Assembly (NCBI GenBank): GCA_021828225.1
Contig: JAKASH010000030.1
Location: 1-13,004, forward strand
DNA length: 13,004 nt
Origin: Acidobacteriota bacterium
GTDB lineage: Bacteria > Acidobacteriota > Terriglobia > UBA7540
Direction of reading: 5' to 3'
Below, piece after piece: positions 1-8,388 of the stretch. The notes beneath the pieces were generated by a model. It was not told the DNA's origin. It saw only the letters and a program-made list of their open reading frames with translations, and did not search any database. Every line of letters begins with the position of its first letter. Within the stretch, counting starts at the first letter, position 1. A program made the position numbers and the translations under genes.

Positions 1-505
1 AAATGGTCCAATCCTGCAGGAATTTAGCCCGATAATGAAAGATCCGGCCAAGCCGGTCGCCGCTGACCAGTTCCTTGGCGAGAGCAACTGCCGGCACGCG
101 GCGGTAGTTATACCAGATCATATTCGGCACTCGTGCTTTTTCAGCAGCTTCCACAATGGATTTCGACTCGACGGCGTTTCGGCCCAACGGCTTCTCGCAC
201 AGGATCGCCTTGCCCGCCTGGGCGGCAGCAATGGCTATCTCCGCATGTGTGTCGTTAGGGCTTGCGATGTCAACGACATCGATGTCCCGCCGCTCGACCA
301 GCTTTCGCCAGTCGGTTTCAACAGATTCATAGCCCCAGGTCTCTTGAAAAGCCTCTGCCCGCGCGCGGTTGCGTCCGCAGACGGCTTTCAGTACGGGTTC
401 ATAGGGGACATCGAAAAAATTCGATACTTTGCGGAATGCATTGGAGTGCGCTCTCCCCATGAAACCATACCCGACGATGCCTATGTTTAATTGTGCTTTG
501 CTCAC
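1..505 (-). CDS. Gfo/Idh/MocA family oxidoreductase, N-terminal part (runs off left edge)
   Basis: Reading the minus strand from a GTG at 505 gives 168 residues without a stop before the window ends. The N terminus carries the Rossmann dinucleotide-binding loop GIVGYGFMG (residues 9-17). An SPNDTHAE segment (82-89) follows, then the family's CEKPLG motif (103-108), whose Lys contacts cofactor and substrate. In this family these mark NAD(P)-dependent oxidation or reduction of sugars, inositols or glycosides, usually in the cytoplasm. The C-terminal substrate domain is missing, so the substrate cannot be named. The GTG start is chosen because an AGAGGAG Shine-Dalgarno sits 4 bases upstream and an in-frame TAA lies six codons further up. 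The gene starts 37 bases after the TIM-barrel gene stops, so the two are probably co-transcribed. Confidence 0.9.
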   Translation of the reverse strand, partial: MSKAQLNIGIVGYGFMGRAHSNAFRKVSNFFDVPYEPVLKAVCGRNRARAEAFQETWGYESVETDWRKLVERRDIDVVDIASPNDTHAEIAIAAAQAGKAILCEKPLGRNAVESKSIVEAAEKARVPNMIWYNYRRVPAVALAKELVSGDRLGRIFHYRAKFLQDWTI

Positions 506-509
506 ACCA

Positions 510-515
510 CTCCTC
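510..515 (-). promoter_or_regulatory. Ribosome binding site that fixes the GTG start at 505
   Basis: GAGGAG on the minus strand lies 4 bases before the GTG. It supports a GTG start for the Gfo/Idh/MocA gene; the first in-frame ATG falls inside the Rossmann loop and is too late to be the start. Confidence 0.7.
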
Positions 516-542
516 TTCTGTTAGGGGCTGTAAGCTGAAAAG

Positions 543-1595
543 TCAATCCCATCCGTGCGCTTCCCGAACAGCGATCATCGTAGCAAGGATGTCGTGCCAG
601 GTTTGGGGATCAGTCATCACGCTGTTGGGGAACATGCACCCGTCCCAGCAGATATGCTGAAAGGCGCGGGTCAGTTCACCGTGATCATCTCTCATCCAGT
701 AGCCTGCATCGCGAACAATATCAAGTTTGCCGTTGGGGTCATTCGGAAGGCAATGGCGCCCGGTCTTGTCGTGGGACCCTGATCCTTTCACCGTGGCGTC
801 ATTCTGCGCAATGTGGAGGTCAAGGGTCAGCGGCCGAAGAGCGCTGGTCAAAGCTCGCAAAGCCTTTTCCCTCTGATTGCGCTCTTTCCAATCGAAGTGC
901 TCCGGGAGGAGCCTGTCTTCGGGAGCGTTGTAACCGAGGGTGAAAAGGAGCGTATGAGCCATATCAGCTTGAAAGCCGAGCGTTTCAGGGCGATCGACAA
1001 TCTCGAGGAGCTGCACAACCCGCTTCCAACTGTGCATGCCTCCCCAACAGATTTCGCCTCCAGCGGCCAACCGTTCTCCGTACTCTTCAGCAATGTCACA
1101 TGCCTGGCGGAATGTGTCGGCGATGCGCCGGGTGTTAGCTTCCGGATCCTTTACCCATTCCGTAACGCTGGTTGCGGAATCGATCCGAATGACGCCATAG
1201 CGCCGGATACCCAAATCGCGTAGTCGTTTGCCAATATGGCAGGCCTTCTGGACCTGATCCAGAAACCGTTTCCGTTCGTTTTCGTTGCCCATCGCGGAGC
1301 CTCTGCCGGTGGACTCCCACACAGGAGCAACAAGCGAACCTATCACCAGGTTGAAAGAAGCGATCTTGTCTGAAAGCCGTTTCAGATCGTCATCGTTGGA
1401 TTCGATGTCAACATGTGGCTTCGACAGGAACAAATCGACCCCGTCAAACCTGATGCCTTCGACCTCCGCCGAAGCAGTGAGTCTCAGCATGGTATCAAGG
1501 TCGATGCAGGGTTCAGAACCGGCGCCTTTGCCGACCACTCCAGGCCACATGGCATTGTGCAAGGCAGGTAGTCTGTGGTGACGACGAGTGTTCAT
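543..1595 (-). CDS. Xylose isomerase-like TIM-barrel sugar isomerase/epimerase
   Basis: A 350-residue protein with no signal peptide, therefore probably cytoplasmic. The pattern fits the AP-endonuclease-2/xylose-isomerase-like TIM-barrel superfamily of divalent-metal sugar (phosphate) isomerases and epimerases. Candidate metal ligands are Glu181 in GGEICWGG, Asp211 and His214 in QADMAHT, and His261 in DLHIAQND. A conserved stretch GSGSHDKTGRHC (271-282) and the PNGKLD segment (287-292) are characteristic of a subgroup that I recall from Acidobacteria and Planctomycetes. The protein is longer than the usual 270-300 residues, partly because of the insert near 225-240. It lies 37 bases upstream of the Gfo/Idh/MocA gene, a pairing common in catabolism of oxidised sugars or glycosides. 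Substrate is unknown. The ATG at 1595 has only a weak GGGGG ribosome site, buried in a hairpin. Confidence 0.85.
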   Translation of the reverse strand: MNTRRHHRLPALHNAMWPGVVGKGAGSEPCIDLDTMLRLTASAEVEGIRFDGVDLFLSKPHVDIESNDDDLKRLSDKIASFNLVIGSLVAPVWESTGRGSAMGNENERKRFLDQVQKACHIGKRLRDLGIRRYGVIRIDSATSVTEWVKDPEANTRRIADTFRQACDIAEEYGERLAAGGEICWGGMHSWKRVVQLLEIVDRPETLGFQADMAHTLLFTLGYNAPEDRLLPEHFDWKERNQREKALRALTSALRPLTLDLHIAQNDATVKGSGSHDKTGRHCLPNDPNGKLDIVRDAGYWMRDDHGELTRAFQHICWDGCMFPNSVMTDPQTWHDILATMIAVREAHGWD

Positions 1596-1597
1596 TT

Positions 1598-1621
1598 AGC
1601 CCCCGACGGACAAGTCGGGCT
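1598..1621. repeat. Hairpin abutting the start codon of the TIM-barrel gene (REP-like)
   Basis: Arms AGCCCCCGAC (1598-1607) and GTCGGGCT (1614-1621) pair around the loop GGACAA, with a two-base bulge in the longer arm. The hairpin ends two bases before the ATG at 1595-1593 and contains the only G-rich stretch that could serve as ribosome site. It could limit translation, or be a stray REP-type palindrome. Its pairing is seen directly; a role is inference. Confidence 0.6.
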
Positions 1622-1924
1622 ACTGCAGAGCAGGGTAGAATCCGGCATTAACTTTAGTATGGCTTTCGGCAGTAGCCTCTTTGGTCTTTCAAGTTCAGAA
1701 GACGGAACTCATTCGTTCTATGTAAGGAATCGATGTTGGAACGCGCCCATTGGCATCAGCCGCCCCTGGAAACCCTGGTCGACTCAAGCCAAGAGAGACC
1801 AAGCTATTTGTGCGTAGCGACAGGACAAAATGTTTTCATATTGTTGCTGCCCCGTCAGAAAGCAATCCACGCCATATCGAAAAGAGTACATATCACTCAA
1901 GCCTTAGGCTGTCAATGCGAAGAT

Positions 1925-1940
1925 TCACGAAGATTCGTGA
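1925..1940. repeat. Perfect 7+7 palindrome, possible operator
   Basis: TCACGAA and TTCGTGA flank a two-base spacer GA. On the minus strand the same area also reads as two adjacent copies of GAATCTTCG spaced by one base. It lies about 330 bases upstream of the TIM-barrel start. The symmetry suits a dimeric repressor, but no regulator gene is in the window. Confidence 0.4.
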
Positions 1941-2223
1941 CCCGAATTCCATTTTCGAGTTGTTGAGGGATTTGTGTTCCATGTCTTCTGTGGAGCCGAA
2001 GGGGATGGGAAGCTCGTAAGTTTCAAGATACCAAAGACGGTTTCCTCGCTGTCGCACAGAAAGATGGGTCAGATGCAACGCGGAAAATGCGTTCGCATCG
2101 CAAGTTAGCCTGCTTCCGTTCCCAGATTGGATTTTCACGAACACGTGGGGGAAAACCCGGACGCTACGTGTGATGTACCTGGAACTGGAAACGGGACTGC
2201 GGACTTACCTTCCGGTCACCGCG

Positions 2224-3383
2224 TCAGGCCATGTTCTGCCTTGCTTGGGCGAATGCGGCCAAAGCGTTGTCCCGGTAGATTCTCTTCAGCAAGGCGTCGG
2301 GCAGGTTGAAGCCGCTCAGGTACCAGTGGTAGCCGTATTGGAAGTGGTAGAAGTGCTCGTCGGCCGTCTCCAGCAACCGGAAAGTGGTGCGGTATATCTC
2401 CTGGTCGTATCCCATGTCTGTCCCGTACAGGATGCGGTCGGGGTGTTTGCCGAAGAACTGCGAGGCAAAGCGGGGGATGCAGGCGGTCTCAGCATAGCGG
2501 GCGCCGATGTCAGCGTAAAGGTTGGGATTGCGGTCCAGCATCTCGCCGAGACGGTCCAGATCGTTGCACTGGTTGGTAAGATGGCAGGCGAAGAATATCG
2601 TATCGGGGTGCTTCCTGACGGCACGCTCCAGGCTTTCGATCAGCGCCTCATGCCCCGTGATGCACGGCTTGACTGTGATCCGCCATGTGTAGGCGTTCAT
2701 CAACCCGTCGTTTGTCTGGTCCATCGGCTGGTACGCCCACGGTGGGTCGGAGACATGAATGCTGACGGGCATCCCCAGCTGTCGGCATTTGTCGAAAAGG
2801 GCGTCGAGCTTGGGATCGCCGGGATGGGCCGGGACCCAGTGGGCCGAATCCCCCAGCTCGCAGCTTCCGTCCCAATGGGGGCCCCGATGCCGCGCTCTTT
2901 GTCGACTAGCTCACCAACTCCGGTGGCACCCAGGCCATGGCATCGTTCCAGGGCCTCCAGCGCTCGCCGCTCGAATCCCGCCGAATCGAACCGCGTGAGG
3001 TCGAATCCGCACCACAGCTCAAACCGGTCCCTGTGCCCGGAAAAACGCTTCCAAATCTCGTCGAGCTTCTCGCCACTTGCCATGGTCAGGACGACGCCCT
3101 TCTCCTGGCCGACAGCGTCCATGTTCCTGACCCATTGGCCAACCTCGCTGGGTGTGCGGGCGTATGGGTGGGTGTGGCAGTCGATGACCGGGTGTTTCGC
3201 CTTGGCTATCCTTATCTCCGGGATTCTGTAAATGGACCTGGGACGGTAATCCTTGAGGAGCAGATTTTCCGGCGTGATCCGTTCCCCGGAACGAGAAATT
3301 CCCCGTGCGGCTTGGCGCCCACGGCTCGGGGGAATTCCGATTGCCGCCCCGGAAAGCATCGCCAGTGATTGCCTTCGGTTCAT
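2224..3383 (-). CDS. Tat-type amidohydrolase family protein, frameshifted
   Basis: Two overlapping frames together encode one amidohydrolase. The first frame starts at ATG 3383 and has a twin-arginine leader (MNRRQSLAML, then a short hydrophobic stretch), suggesting export. It then shows the metal-binding HxH of VIDCHTHPYA (His70, His72). The second frame continues with IHVSD, FACHL and the late Asp of YGTDMGYD, the usual ligand series of metal-dependent hydrolases. The frames join at the C5 tract of the minus strand (2877-2881), near residue 169; one extra C would give an uninterrupted GIGAPHWDGSCELG and a 386-residue protein. As sequenced, translation would derail there. Either the gene is a recent pseudogene or a base was lost in sequencing. 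An in-frame ATG at 3518 exists, but the Tat signal favours 3383. No strong ribosome site is visible. Substrate unknown; the family includes lactonases, decarboxylases and hydrolases. Confidence 0.85.
2877..2881 (-). other. Frameshift site in the amidohydrolase gene
   Basis: The minus strand reads GGGG followed by CCCCC. Amidohydrolase similarity passes from one frame to the next exactly here. Adding one C restores the frame without changing the surrounding residues, which points to a single-base contraction of a homopolymer. Confidence 0.75.
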
Positions 3384-3919
3384 GGTAGTGGCGTGCGGCG
3401 CCTGCAGCGGACCGTTCCCCGGCAGGCTTGCTACCGTCAAAATGCTACGGCGACAGAGGGGAAACACCAGCCGCCGGAATGCCTGCACGATCGGAGGAGA
3501 ACCAGCGGACCGCTTCATGCCGTACTCAGGAGCGATATTACGCCCCGCAGCGTTGGCGTCAAGCGCTTTCTGCGTTGACTACAACGGCAGAAACATCTCT
3601 ATGGTCGTTCCCCCGGCTCCTCAGCGAACTTGGTGGGTTGAGACCAGAGGCCCCGCACCCGACGGTGCAGGGCGAGGTTCTCATGCCGGGATGCTCGGGG
3701 ATGTAGCGCTGGCCTAACCATGGCCGAAACTCTGATTGAGCTACCGGCCTCCCTCGGCACAAGGTGAGGGAGACAGAAAGAGCCATCATGGTCCCCAGGC
3801 GGGATCGAATAGATGTGGGGTGGAACCTGGCCCACCGTTTCATGGCGAAACAGAAACCAGGACCCAGAACCCGATTTTGCTTGACACAACCGGCGACCTT
3901 ATAGATGTGCTACCTGCTG
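3384..3919. other. Intergenic region with GC-rich hairpins, no recognisable gene
   Basis: The 536-base gap lies between the GH106 stop and the amidohydrolase start. The minus-strand open frames here show no family motifs. Two hairpins are visible: 3651-3672 (CCC.GCACC / GGTGC.GGG with one mismatch, loop CGAC) and 3749-3772 (CTCCCTC / GAGGGAG). Neither is followed by a T tract on the minus strand, so I do not call a terminator. Confidence 0.5.
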
Positions 3920-6900
3920 TTACTCCGTTACGACTGAGTTGAGCGTTACCGGTCCAAGCAGGCCGGAGGGCAACAGCGGGGAATTGGCACGGTACGGATG
4001 ATAGTCCGTGAAGGTGTACTTCTTGGCTGCGTTGGGTTGCTGGTCGCCGATCAGCCGATTGACCCAGGCATTGGTCACTTTGACGGTGAGAGTATTGCTT
4101 CCCGGATGCAAGGCAGACGTGACATCAACCTGATAGGGCGTGTGCCATACGATTCCGAGCGGCTTGCCGTTCACGGTGACTTCAGCGAGATTCTTTACTT
4201 TACCGAGATTGATCCAGATGTGCGCACCGTGGCCGAACCATGATGCAGGAGCCTGGATGGTTTTGGTGTAAGTGCCGGTTCCGGAGAAATACTTCACGCC
4301 GGCATCGGAGTTGTCGCTCCACGAGGAAAGCGTGTCAAGGGTGATGGACGGAGGCGCACCCCAGTTGGGCGGGAAGGTGACTTTCCATGGGCCGTGGATG
4401 GTGGCCAACTGCTTCTCCACCTTTGCGGGAGCGGTCCAGGAATTCCGGGTGGCCGGTTCGCGGAAGACGACGAAGACCGAGCCCCACGGACCGAGCTTCA
4501 GTGGGACGGTCGTGCGGCCGTCAGAGATGGTGTAAGAGACTGGCGCGATCTTGCCGGTCTCTGAGTACCAGAGTTGCGGGACGCGGCCGGTGACGCGGAA
4601 GCTGGCTTCGACCTGGGCGCCGTCGTTGCTGCGGTTGTCGACGAAGTAGAGATCGCCATCGGGAAGCTTGCGGTGGATGAACTTCAGATTCGCACCGGGT
4701 AGTGTTGCGACGTAGTCGAAGTCTGGTGCGACATGCATCTCGGCGAGTGCTTCAGCAACTGTCTGGCTTGCGTAAACCGTCCCTTTGCCGACATGATGCA
4801 CGCCAGCTCCGTTGCCGAAGAGTTCGTTGGCCAGACGGTGGAATTCAGCCTGGCTGTCGGCGAGGCTTGGGTCGTGAGTAGGTTTCGGTCCCGCGACGGT
4901 GGCGCCTTCCATGACCAGCTTATGAATGGCGCGGAGCACCGGAAGAGACATGTACCGGCTGTTGCGATTCAGGCCGAGGATGCGATAGGTCACTCCGCCA
5001 GTCGTGGTGATCTCGCCATGGTTGTTAACGCCGAGAGCGTGGATGAGAGTGTCGGCATTGGCGTAGTCGAAGTCGTATCCGTTAGGGAGGTCGGGCGAGC
5101 GGTGCTGATAGAGCGCTGTGAGGTTCGTGTCCTGGCCGTAGTAGTAGATGATGTCTGCAGCGAAGCGGCCCTGTTGCAGCATGTAGCTGTTGCGGGCGAG
5201 ATAAGTGACCCAGGGGCCAGCTTCATTCGCCCAGGTTTCATTCCGGTTGAACCACTGGCCGAAGGGCCCGAGTGTGAGGCCGGGCTTCTTGTTGATGAGC
5301 GGCTGTTCGGCCGACTCGTGGATGAAGAAGCGGTTGATGCCATTGAGAAATTCTTGATCGGCCGTGGGCTTGAGCGTGGCGGGTGACCATGCCCAGGGCG
5401 CCGCGGCTGCGGTCATGGATTCCGCCGCAGCGAGGTTCTGACCATAGATGTGGGCGACGGAGGCGGATTCGCGATCGTCGGCGTTGTAGTCGTACTGGAT
5501 GTTGTTGACGCCGGGAGTTTGCGTCCACATGGCGCCCATGGGAACTTGGCAGTCCTGCTTGACTTCCATGCCGTCGGCGACAAATGCGCGACCGCTCTCA
5601 TCGGACTCACAATAATGGGTCATGTGCCACTGATCAAGAACCTGTTGGATGACACCAAAGTGCTGGCTGGCGATGAGGTCGCCGATGGTTTCGCGGAAGT
5701 CCCAGAGGAAACGATCGCTCTGCGCGGAGCTGCCGACGACCACGCCGGTCAGCACGGGCATCCACGGGATGGGATTGTAACCGCGAAGGTTACGAAAGTC
5801 CTGGATCATGTTGTTGGTCCAGTTCTGCGAGCCCGCTTCCCAACTGTCATTGGTAAGACTGTTGATGCCGCGTTGGCCCATGTTGCTGGCGCCGACAGCG
5901 CTTTTGTAACTGTCGAGATAGTTCTCTATGTACTTATGAACGTCCTTACCGTTGAGCTTGTCGACCTCAAGGCCCGTGGCTTCTTTCGTGGCAGGATGGT
6001 TGGTGATGCCGAGAAGACTGTATCCGAAGCGAAGAACAACCCAGCGGCCGGGCGGAGGCGTCCAGTTGAGGGCGCCATCGGGCTGCATCTTTGATGTGAG
6101 GTCGATGACATCCGACTCCTTGACGACGCTGTTGGGGCCAAATTGGGGTGTCGGAAAGCGATAGAGATCGACGGTGGGAACGAAGGCGGCTTTCTGTTCG
6201 AAGTGATTGACGCGAGCACCGGGATGGAGTTCGAGCTCTGCGATTTGATAGCCCGTTGGCTTGGACCCGAACCGCAGACCGAAGGCTTTGGGATTCAGGC
6301 CTTTAGCCCAGGCCGGAGGCGGTGGAGGCGGGACCCGGTGAAACGTAACACGGAAATACCTTGCGGTGACCGCGGGGAAAGAGACCGTGGTTTCCGGCGA
6401 TCCACCCGTATCCAACTGCGCGACGGTGTGCCAGGTTGTGCCGTCGTTGCTGGCTTCGAGAGCCTTCTTCGGTGCGGCGATGCCGTAGATCATGGCGGCG
6501 ATCCGGTTGGGGCTGACCGTCACCATGGTGACAGAGCGAATGGTCGCGGGCTTGGGGAACGAGTATTCGATCCAGGCGTCTTTCCCCGGTGCGGGAATGG
6601 GAATAGAAGTGGTCTTCACCAGGTTACCATCGGTGAGCATGGCAAAATCGGGATTGCCGCCGCTGCTGGACATGGTGGGGTGCAAGGATGCGAGCGAGAC
6701 GGCCGTCTGTGGCAAGTGATACGCAACCACAACAGAATTTGCATAGTATTGAGGGATGGGCTTCGACCCCTTAGGAGGACGAAGCAAATTGTGAATTTGC
6801 ATATCCTGAAAGACGCCGGTGTTCGCCGGAGGATGCGGAAGCTTGCCGTGGAAAGGATGACCACCCTGGATGACGATCTGGCTCCAGACGTACTTCTTCA

Positions 6901-7336
6901 TGCCCTCGGAGGGCAGAACCCATGGACCGCCCGTTTCGCTCCAGCCCGGGGAGCTGTCAATCGATTCTTTCATTCCAAACTGCTCTTCCAGTTTGGTGGC
7001 GTACAGGAAGTCACGCTTCCACTCGGGAGTCATGTAAATGATGCGATGCTTCACCACCTGCGGCGTGGCGAGCGATGCGTCGATGGTGGTAAATCCACCG
7101 AGGCCGACACGGTGCATCCAGTCCAGATCGAGCTTGATGCCCACCCGGGAAATGTTGCCGTTCATCCAATGCCACCAGACGCGGGGTTTGGCTTTCTCCG
7201 GGGGCTTCTCAAAGCCGGACTTCAAAGAATGGGCAGCAGCAGGCTGCTTCGACGACGAATTCTGAGGGAAGGCCACAGCCGTGCAAAGAAAGGTCATGGC
7301 TAAAATAGCAATCAACTTATTGGTTCGGAAATTCAT
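3920..7336 (-). CDS. Secreted GH106-type alpha-L-rhamnosidase
   Basis: A 1138-residue protein with a Sec signal peptide (hydrophobic residues 8-23, likely cleaved near AVA-FPQ). The GH106 signature is clear: PRVWWHWMNGN (51-61), then a DLDWMHRVGLGGF-like segment (70-82). Glu500 in NDSWE and Glu639 in AAAES are candidate catalytic acids by motif and spacing; I did not align them. Residues about 222-372 resemble an inserted discoidin (F5/8 type C)-like module and include a proline run. Residues from about 1016 form a GH2-like sugar-binding beta-sandwich (GKVKNLAEVTVNGKPLG, then VTNAWVNRL). GH106 enzymes remove terminal alpha-L-rhamnose by inversion from polysaccharides such as rhamnogalacturonan II. 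The ATG is preceded by AAAGGAG at good spacing. The GH78 enzyme upstream would give the locus two rhamnosidases of unrelated fold. Confidence 0.92.
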   Translation of the reverse strand: MNFRTNKLIAILAMTFLCTAVAFPQNSSSKQPAAAHSLKSGFEKPPEKAKPRVWWHWMNGNISRVGIKLDLDWMHRVGLGGFTTIDASLATPQVVKHRIIYMTPEWKRDFLYATKLEEQFGMKESIDSSPGWSETGGPWVLPSEGMKKYVWSQIVIQGGHPFHGKLPHPPANTGVFQDMQIHNLLRPPKGSKPIPQYYANSVVVAYHLPQTAVSLASLHPTMSSSGGNPDFAMLTDGNLVKTTSIPIPAPGKDAWIEYSFPKPATIRSVTMVTVSPNRIAAMIYGIAAPKKALEASNDGTTWHTVAQLDTGGSPETTVSFPAVTARYFRVTFHRVPPPPPPAWAKGLNPKAFGLRFGSKPTGYQIAELELHPGARVNHFEQKAAFVPTVDLYRFPTPQFGPNSVVKESDVIDLTSKMQPDGALNWTPPPGRWVVLRFGYSLLGITNHPATKEATGLEVDKLNGKDVHKYIENYLDSYKSAVGASNMGQRGINSLTNDSWEAGSQNWTNNMIQDFRNLRGYNPIPWMPVLTGVVVGSSAQSDRFLWDFRETIGDLIASQHFGVIQQVLDQWHMTHYCESDESGRAFVADGMEVKQDCQVPMGAMWTQTPGVNNIQYDYNADDRESASVAHIYGQNLAAAESMTAAAAPWAWSPATLKPTADQEFLNGINRFFIHESAEQPLINKKPGLTLGPFGQWFNRNETWANEAGPWVTYLARNSYMLQQGRFAADIIYYYGQDTNLTALYQHRSPDLPNGYDFDYANADTLIHALGVNNHGEITTTGGVTYRILGLNRNSRYMSLPVLRAIHKLVMEGATVAGPKPTHDPSLADSQAEFHRLANELFGNGAGVHHVGKGTVYASQTVAEALAEMHVAPDFDYVATLPGANLKFIHRKLPDGDLYFVDNRSNDGAQVEASFRVTGRVPQLWYSETGKIAPVSYTISDGRTTVPLKLGPWGSVFVVFREPATRNSWTAPAKVEKQLATIHGPWKVTFPPNWGAPPSITLDTLSSWSDNSDAGVKYFSGTGTYTKTIQAPASWFGHGAHIWINLGKVKNLAEVTVNGKPLGIVWHTPYQVDVTSALHPGSNTLTVKVTNAWVNRLIGDQQPNAAKKYTFTDYHPYRANSPLLPSGLLGPVTLNSVVTE

Positions 7337-7341
7337 GAAAG

Positions 7342-7346
7342 CTCCT
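7342..7346 (-). promoter_or_regulatory. Ribosome binding site of the GH106 gene
   Basis: AGGAG within AAAAGGAGC on the minus strand, 5 bases before the ATG at 7336. It fixes the start and yields a full signal peptide. Confidence 0.8.
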
Positions 7347-7349
7347 TTT

Positions 7350-8129
7350 AGCTCGTTTACGGAACGTAAGTACCTGTCAATGAACGAGTTTGATGCCCAG
7401 GGTAATCAATCGACGTTTTCAGAATGCGGTGAACACACTAGCACACGAGACTTAATGTCGAAAAGAGAATTGTTTTTTCTTATGAAACTGATCTGACCAC
7501 TTCGCAACTTGAGTGTTGCCGTTATCCGCCGCCGATATATTGCGGTCCGACGAAAGAAGAGTTGTCCCCAGGCTTCAAAAGATGCGACGCTCCATTCTGA
7601 TGCGAGACCTGAGCGCAAGTATGCGGGCGACCGCCCGCCCATTGCGAATGGAAAATAAACTCTTCCTTGTATCGTTTCTGCCCACAAGATAAAGCGGGTC
7701 TGAAAGGGTCATTATGAAAACCTCTTTGAGTGTGCCTATTTGCAAGCCCGCAAACGACATCTCGAACGTATGTTGACCCGACTCGGACGCATCGCTTGAA
7801 TTGGTGCAAGAACGAAATACTTTCCTGCTCAAACTGTAGGTTAACCTCGAATCTCCATCGAGTATAATCCTGACACACCGCCATTATCTTAGCGGCCAAG
7901 GATTACGATGTGTTCGTCACACATGAGGTGGGGTACGGAGCAACAGCATTTCGGCGAATTGTTTCCCGAATAATTGAGATGTAAGGATCGGTTTGAGTTC
8001 TGGTAGTGTTCCTTGGAATTGGAACGCCTTGCCGACCCGAACAATTCATATCCTCTGCGTCAGGAATACCCATTTTTTATCTGAAGACTGCCCCTGATTG
8101 AGCGGCAGGTTTCATCTGAAACCCTGGTC
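7350..8129. other. Non-coding upstream region of the GH106 gene
   Basis: No reading frame here has recognisable motifs; the longest minus-strand frame (7522-7899) looks like noise. The region should hold the GH106 promoter. A weak candidate on the minus strand is TTGCGA followed 17 bases later by CATAAG (about 7475-7510). A perfect palindrome AGGTTAACCT sits at 7838-7847, and a strong hairpin at 7614-7646. Confidence 0.4.
7614..7646. repeat. REP-like hairpin
   Basis: Arms CGCAA...GCGGGC (7614-7628) and GCCCGC...TTGCG (7633-7646) pair around the loop GACC. This gives eleven pairs with an internal loop of 4 by 3 bases. It has no T tract and no adjacent stop codon, so a REP-type palindrome is more likely than a terminator. 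Confidence 0.55.
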
Positions 8130-8269
8130 GACATCATTGGGCAAGAAGAGCTGTTGGTATTCATTGATGAAAAGCAGAGATTGCAAAGTAGTGAGAACGA
8201 TTTCCTTGTCGATCACGGTCTGGATATCGGCAAATAACAGTAAGTCAAAGGTCTTCTTCGCCGTATCCT

Positions 8270-8273
8270 CTAG
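8270..8273. repeat. Target-site duplication CTAG, left copy
   Basis: Left copy of the 4-base palindromic duplication flanking the 115-bp element; its partner is at 8389-8392. Confidence 0.85.
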
Positions 8274-8388
8274 TGTAGTGTCCACGAAATGTCTGGACAA
8301 TGCGCCCACCGCAGAAGCCGCCTTGAGGCGGGCATCTGCCGACCTGAAGGTCGGCGCTACACTGTCCATTTAAATCTCGGACACTACA
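8274..8388. mobile_element. 115-bp MITE-like element with CTAG target duplication
   Basis: Ends TGTAGTGTCC and GGACACTACA are perfect 10-bp inverted repeats, and each end is flanked by CTAG (8270-8273 and 8389-8392). The element interrupts the helicase remnant: deleting it with one CTAG joins HLE and LEDTAKK in frame as the expected LELED. That independently proves the borders and the 4-bp duplication. Inside are two tetraloop hairpins, CCGCC/GGCGG (8318-8331) and GCCGACC/GGTCGGC (8338-8355), and subterminal TGGACA/TGTCCA repeats. It has no coding capacity. Insertion into CTAG palindromes is known for IS481-type transposases, so mobilisation by such an enzyme is a reasonable inference. Confidence 0.88.

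Larger units (their letters stand above)
1596..2223. other. Intergenic region without recognisable gene
   Basis: This 628-base gap separates the amidohydrolase stop from the TIM-barrel start. Reading frames on both strands are short and show no family motifs. It must carry the promoter if the TIM-barrel and oxidoreductase genes are transcribed separately, but I see no convincing -35/-10 pair on the minus strand. It contains the palindrome at 1925-1940, the hairpin at 1598-1621, and a 15-base stretch (1769-1783) repeated at 8118-8132. Confidence 0.5.

Noticed and set aside
35..490. Plus-strand open frame of 151 codons
   Set aside because: Antisense to the Gfo/Idh/MocA gene, whose Rossmann and EKP motifs are unmistakable.
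2170..3231. Plus-strand open frame of 353 codons
   Set aside because: Lies opposite the amidohydrolase, has no family motifs, and its Ser/Arg/Pro-rich end is typical of antisense reading.
3599..3889. Minus-strand frame containing ENLALHRRVRG, recalling IS3-type transposases
   Set aside because: The likeness is limited to a few residues with no supporting motifs around it.
3881..3908. Plus-strand TTGACA box near the end of GH106
   Set aside because: No -10 box at proper spacing and no plus-strand gene downstream.
6143..7303. Plus-strand open frame of 386 codons opposite the GH106 gene
   Set aside because: Arg/Gly-rich translation with no motifs; it is the antisense shadow of a clear GH106 gene.
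7354..7380. Minus-strand TTGACA (7375-7380) close to the GH106 start
   Set aside because: A matching -10 would fall almost on the ribosome site, leaving no leader; probably chance.
7841..7868. Plus-strand TTAACC plus perfect TATAAT with 16-base spacing
   Set aside because: Points to no gene on the plus strand; the -35 box is poor.
7522..7899. Minus-strand open frame of 125 codons upstream of GH106
   Set aside because: No motifs, no ribosome site and irregular composition; treated as chance.
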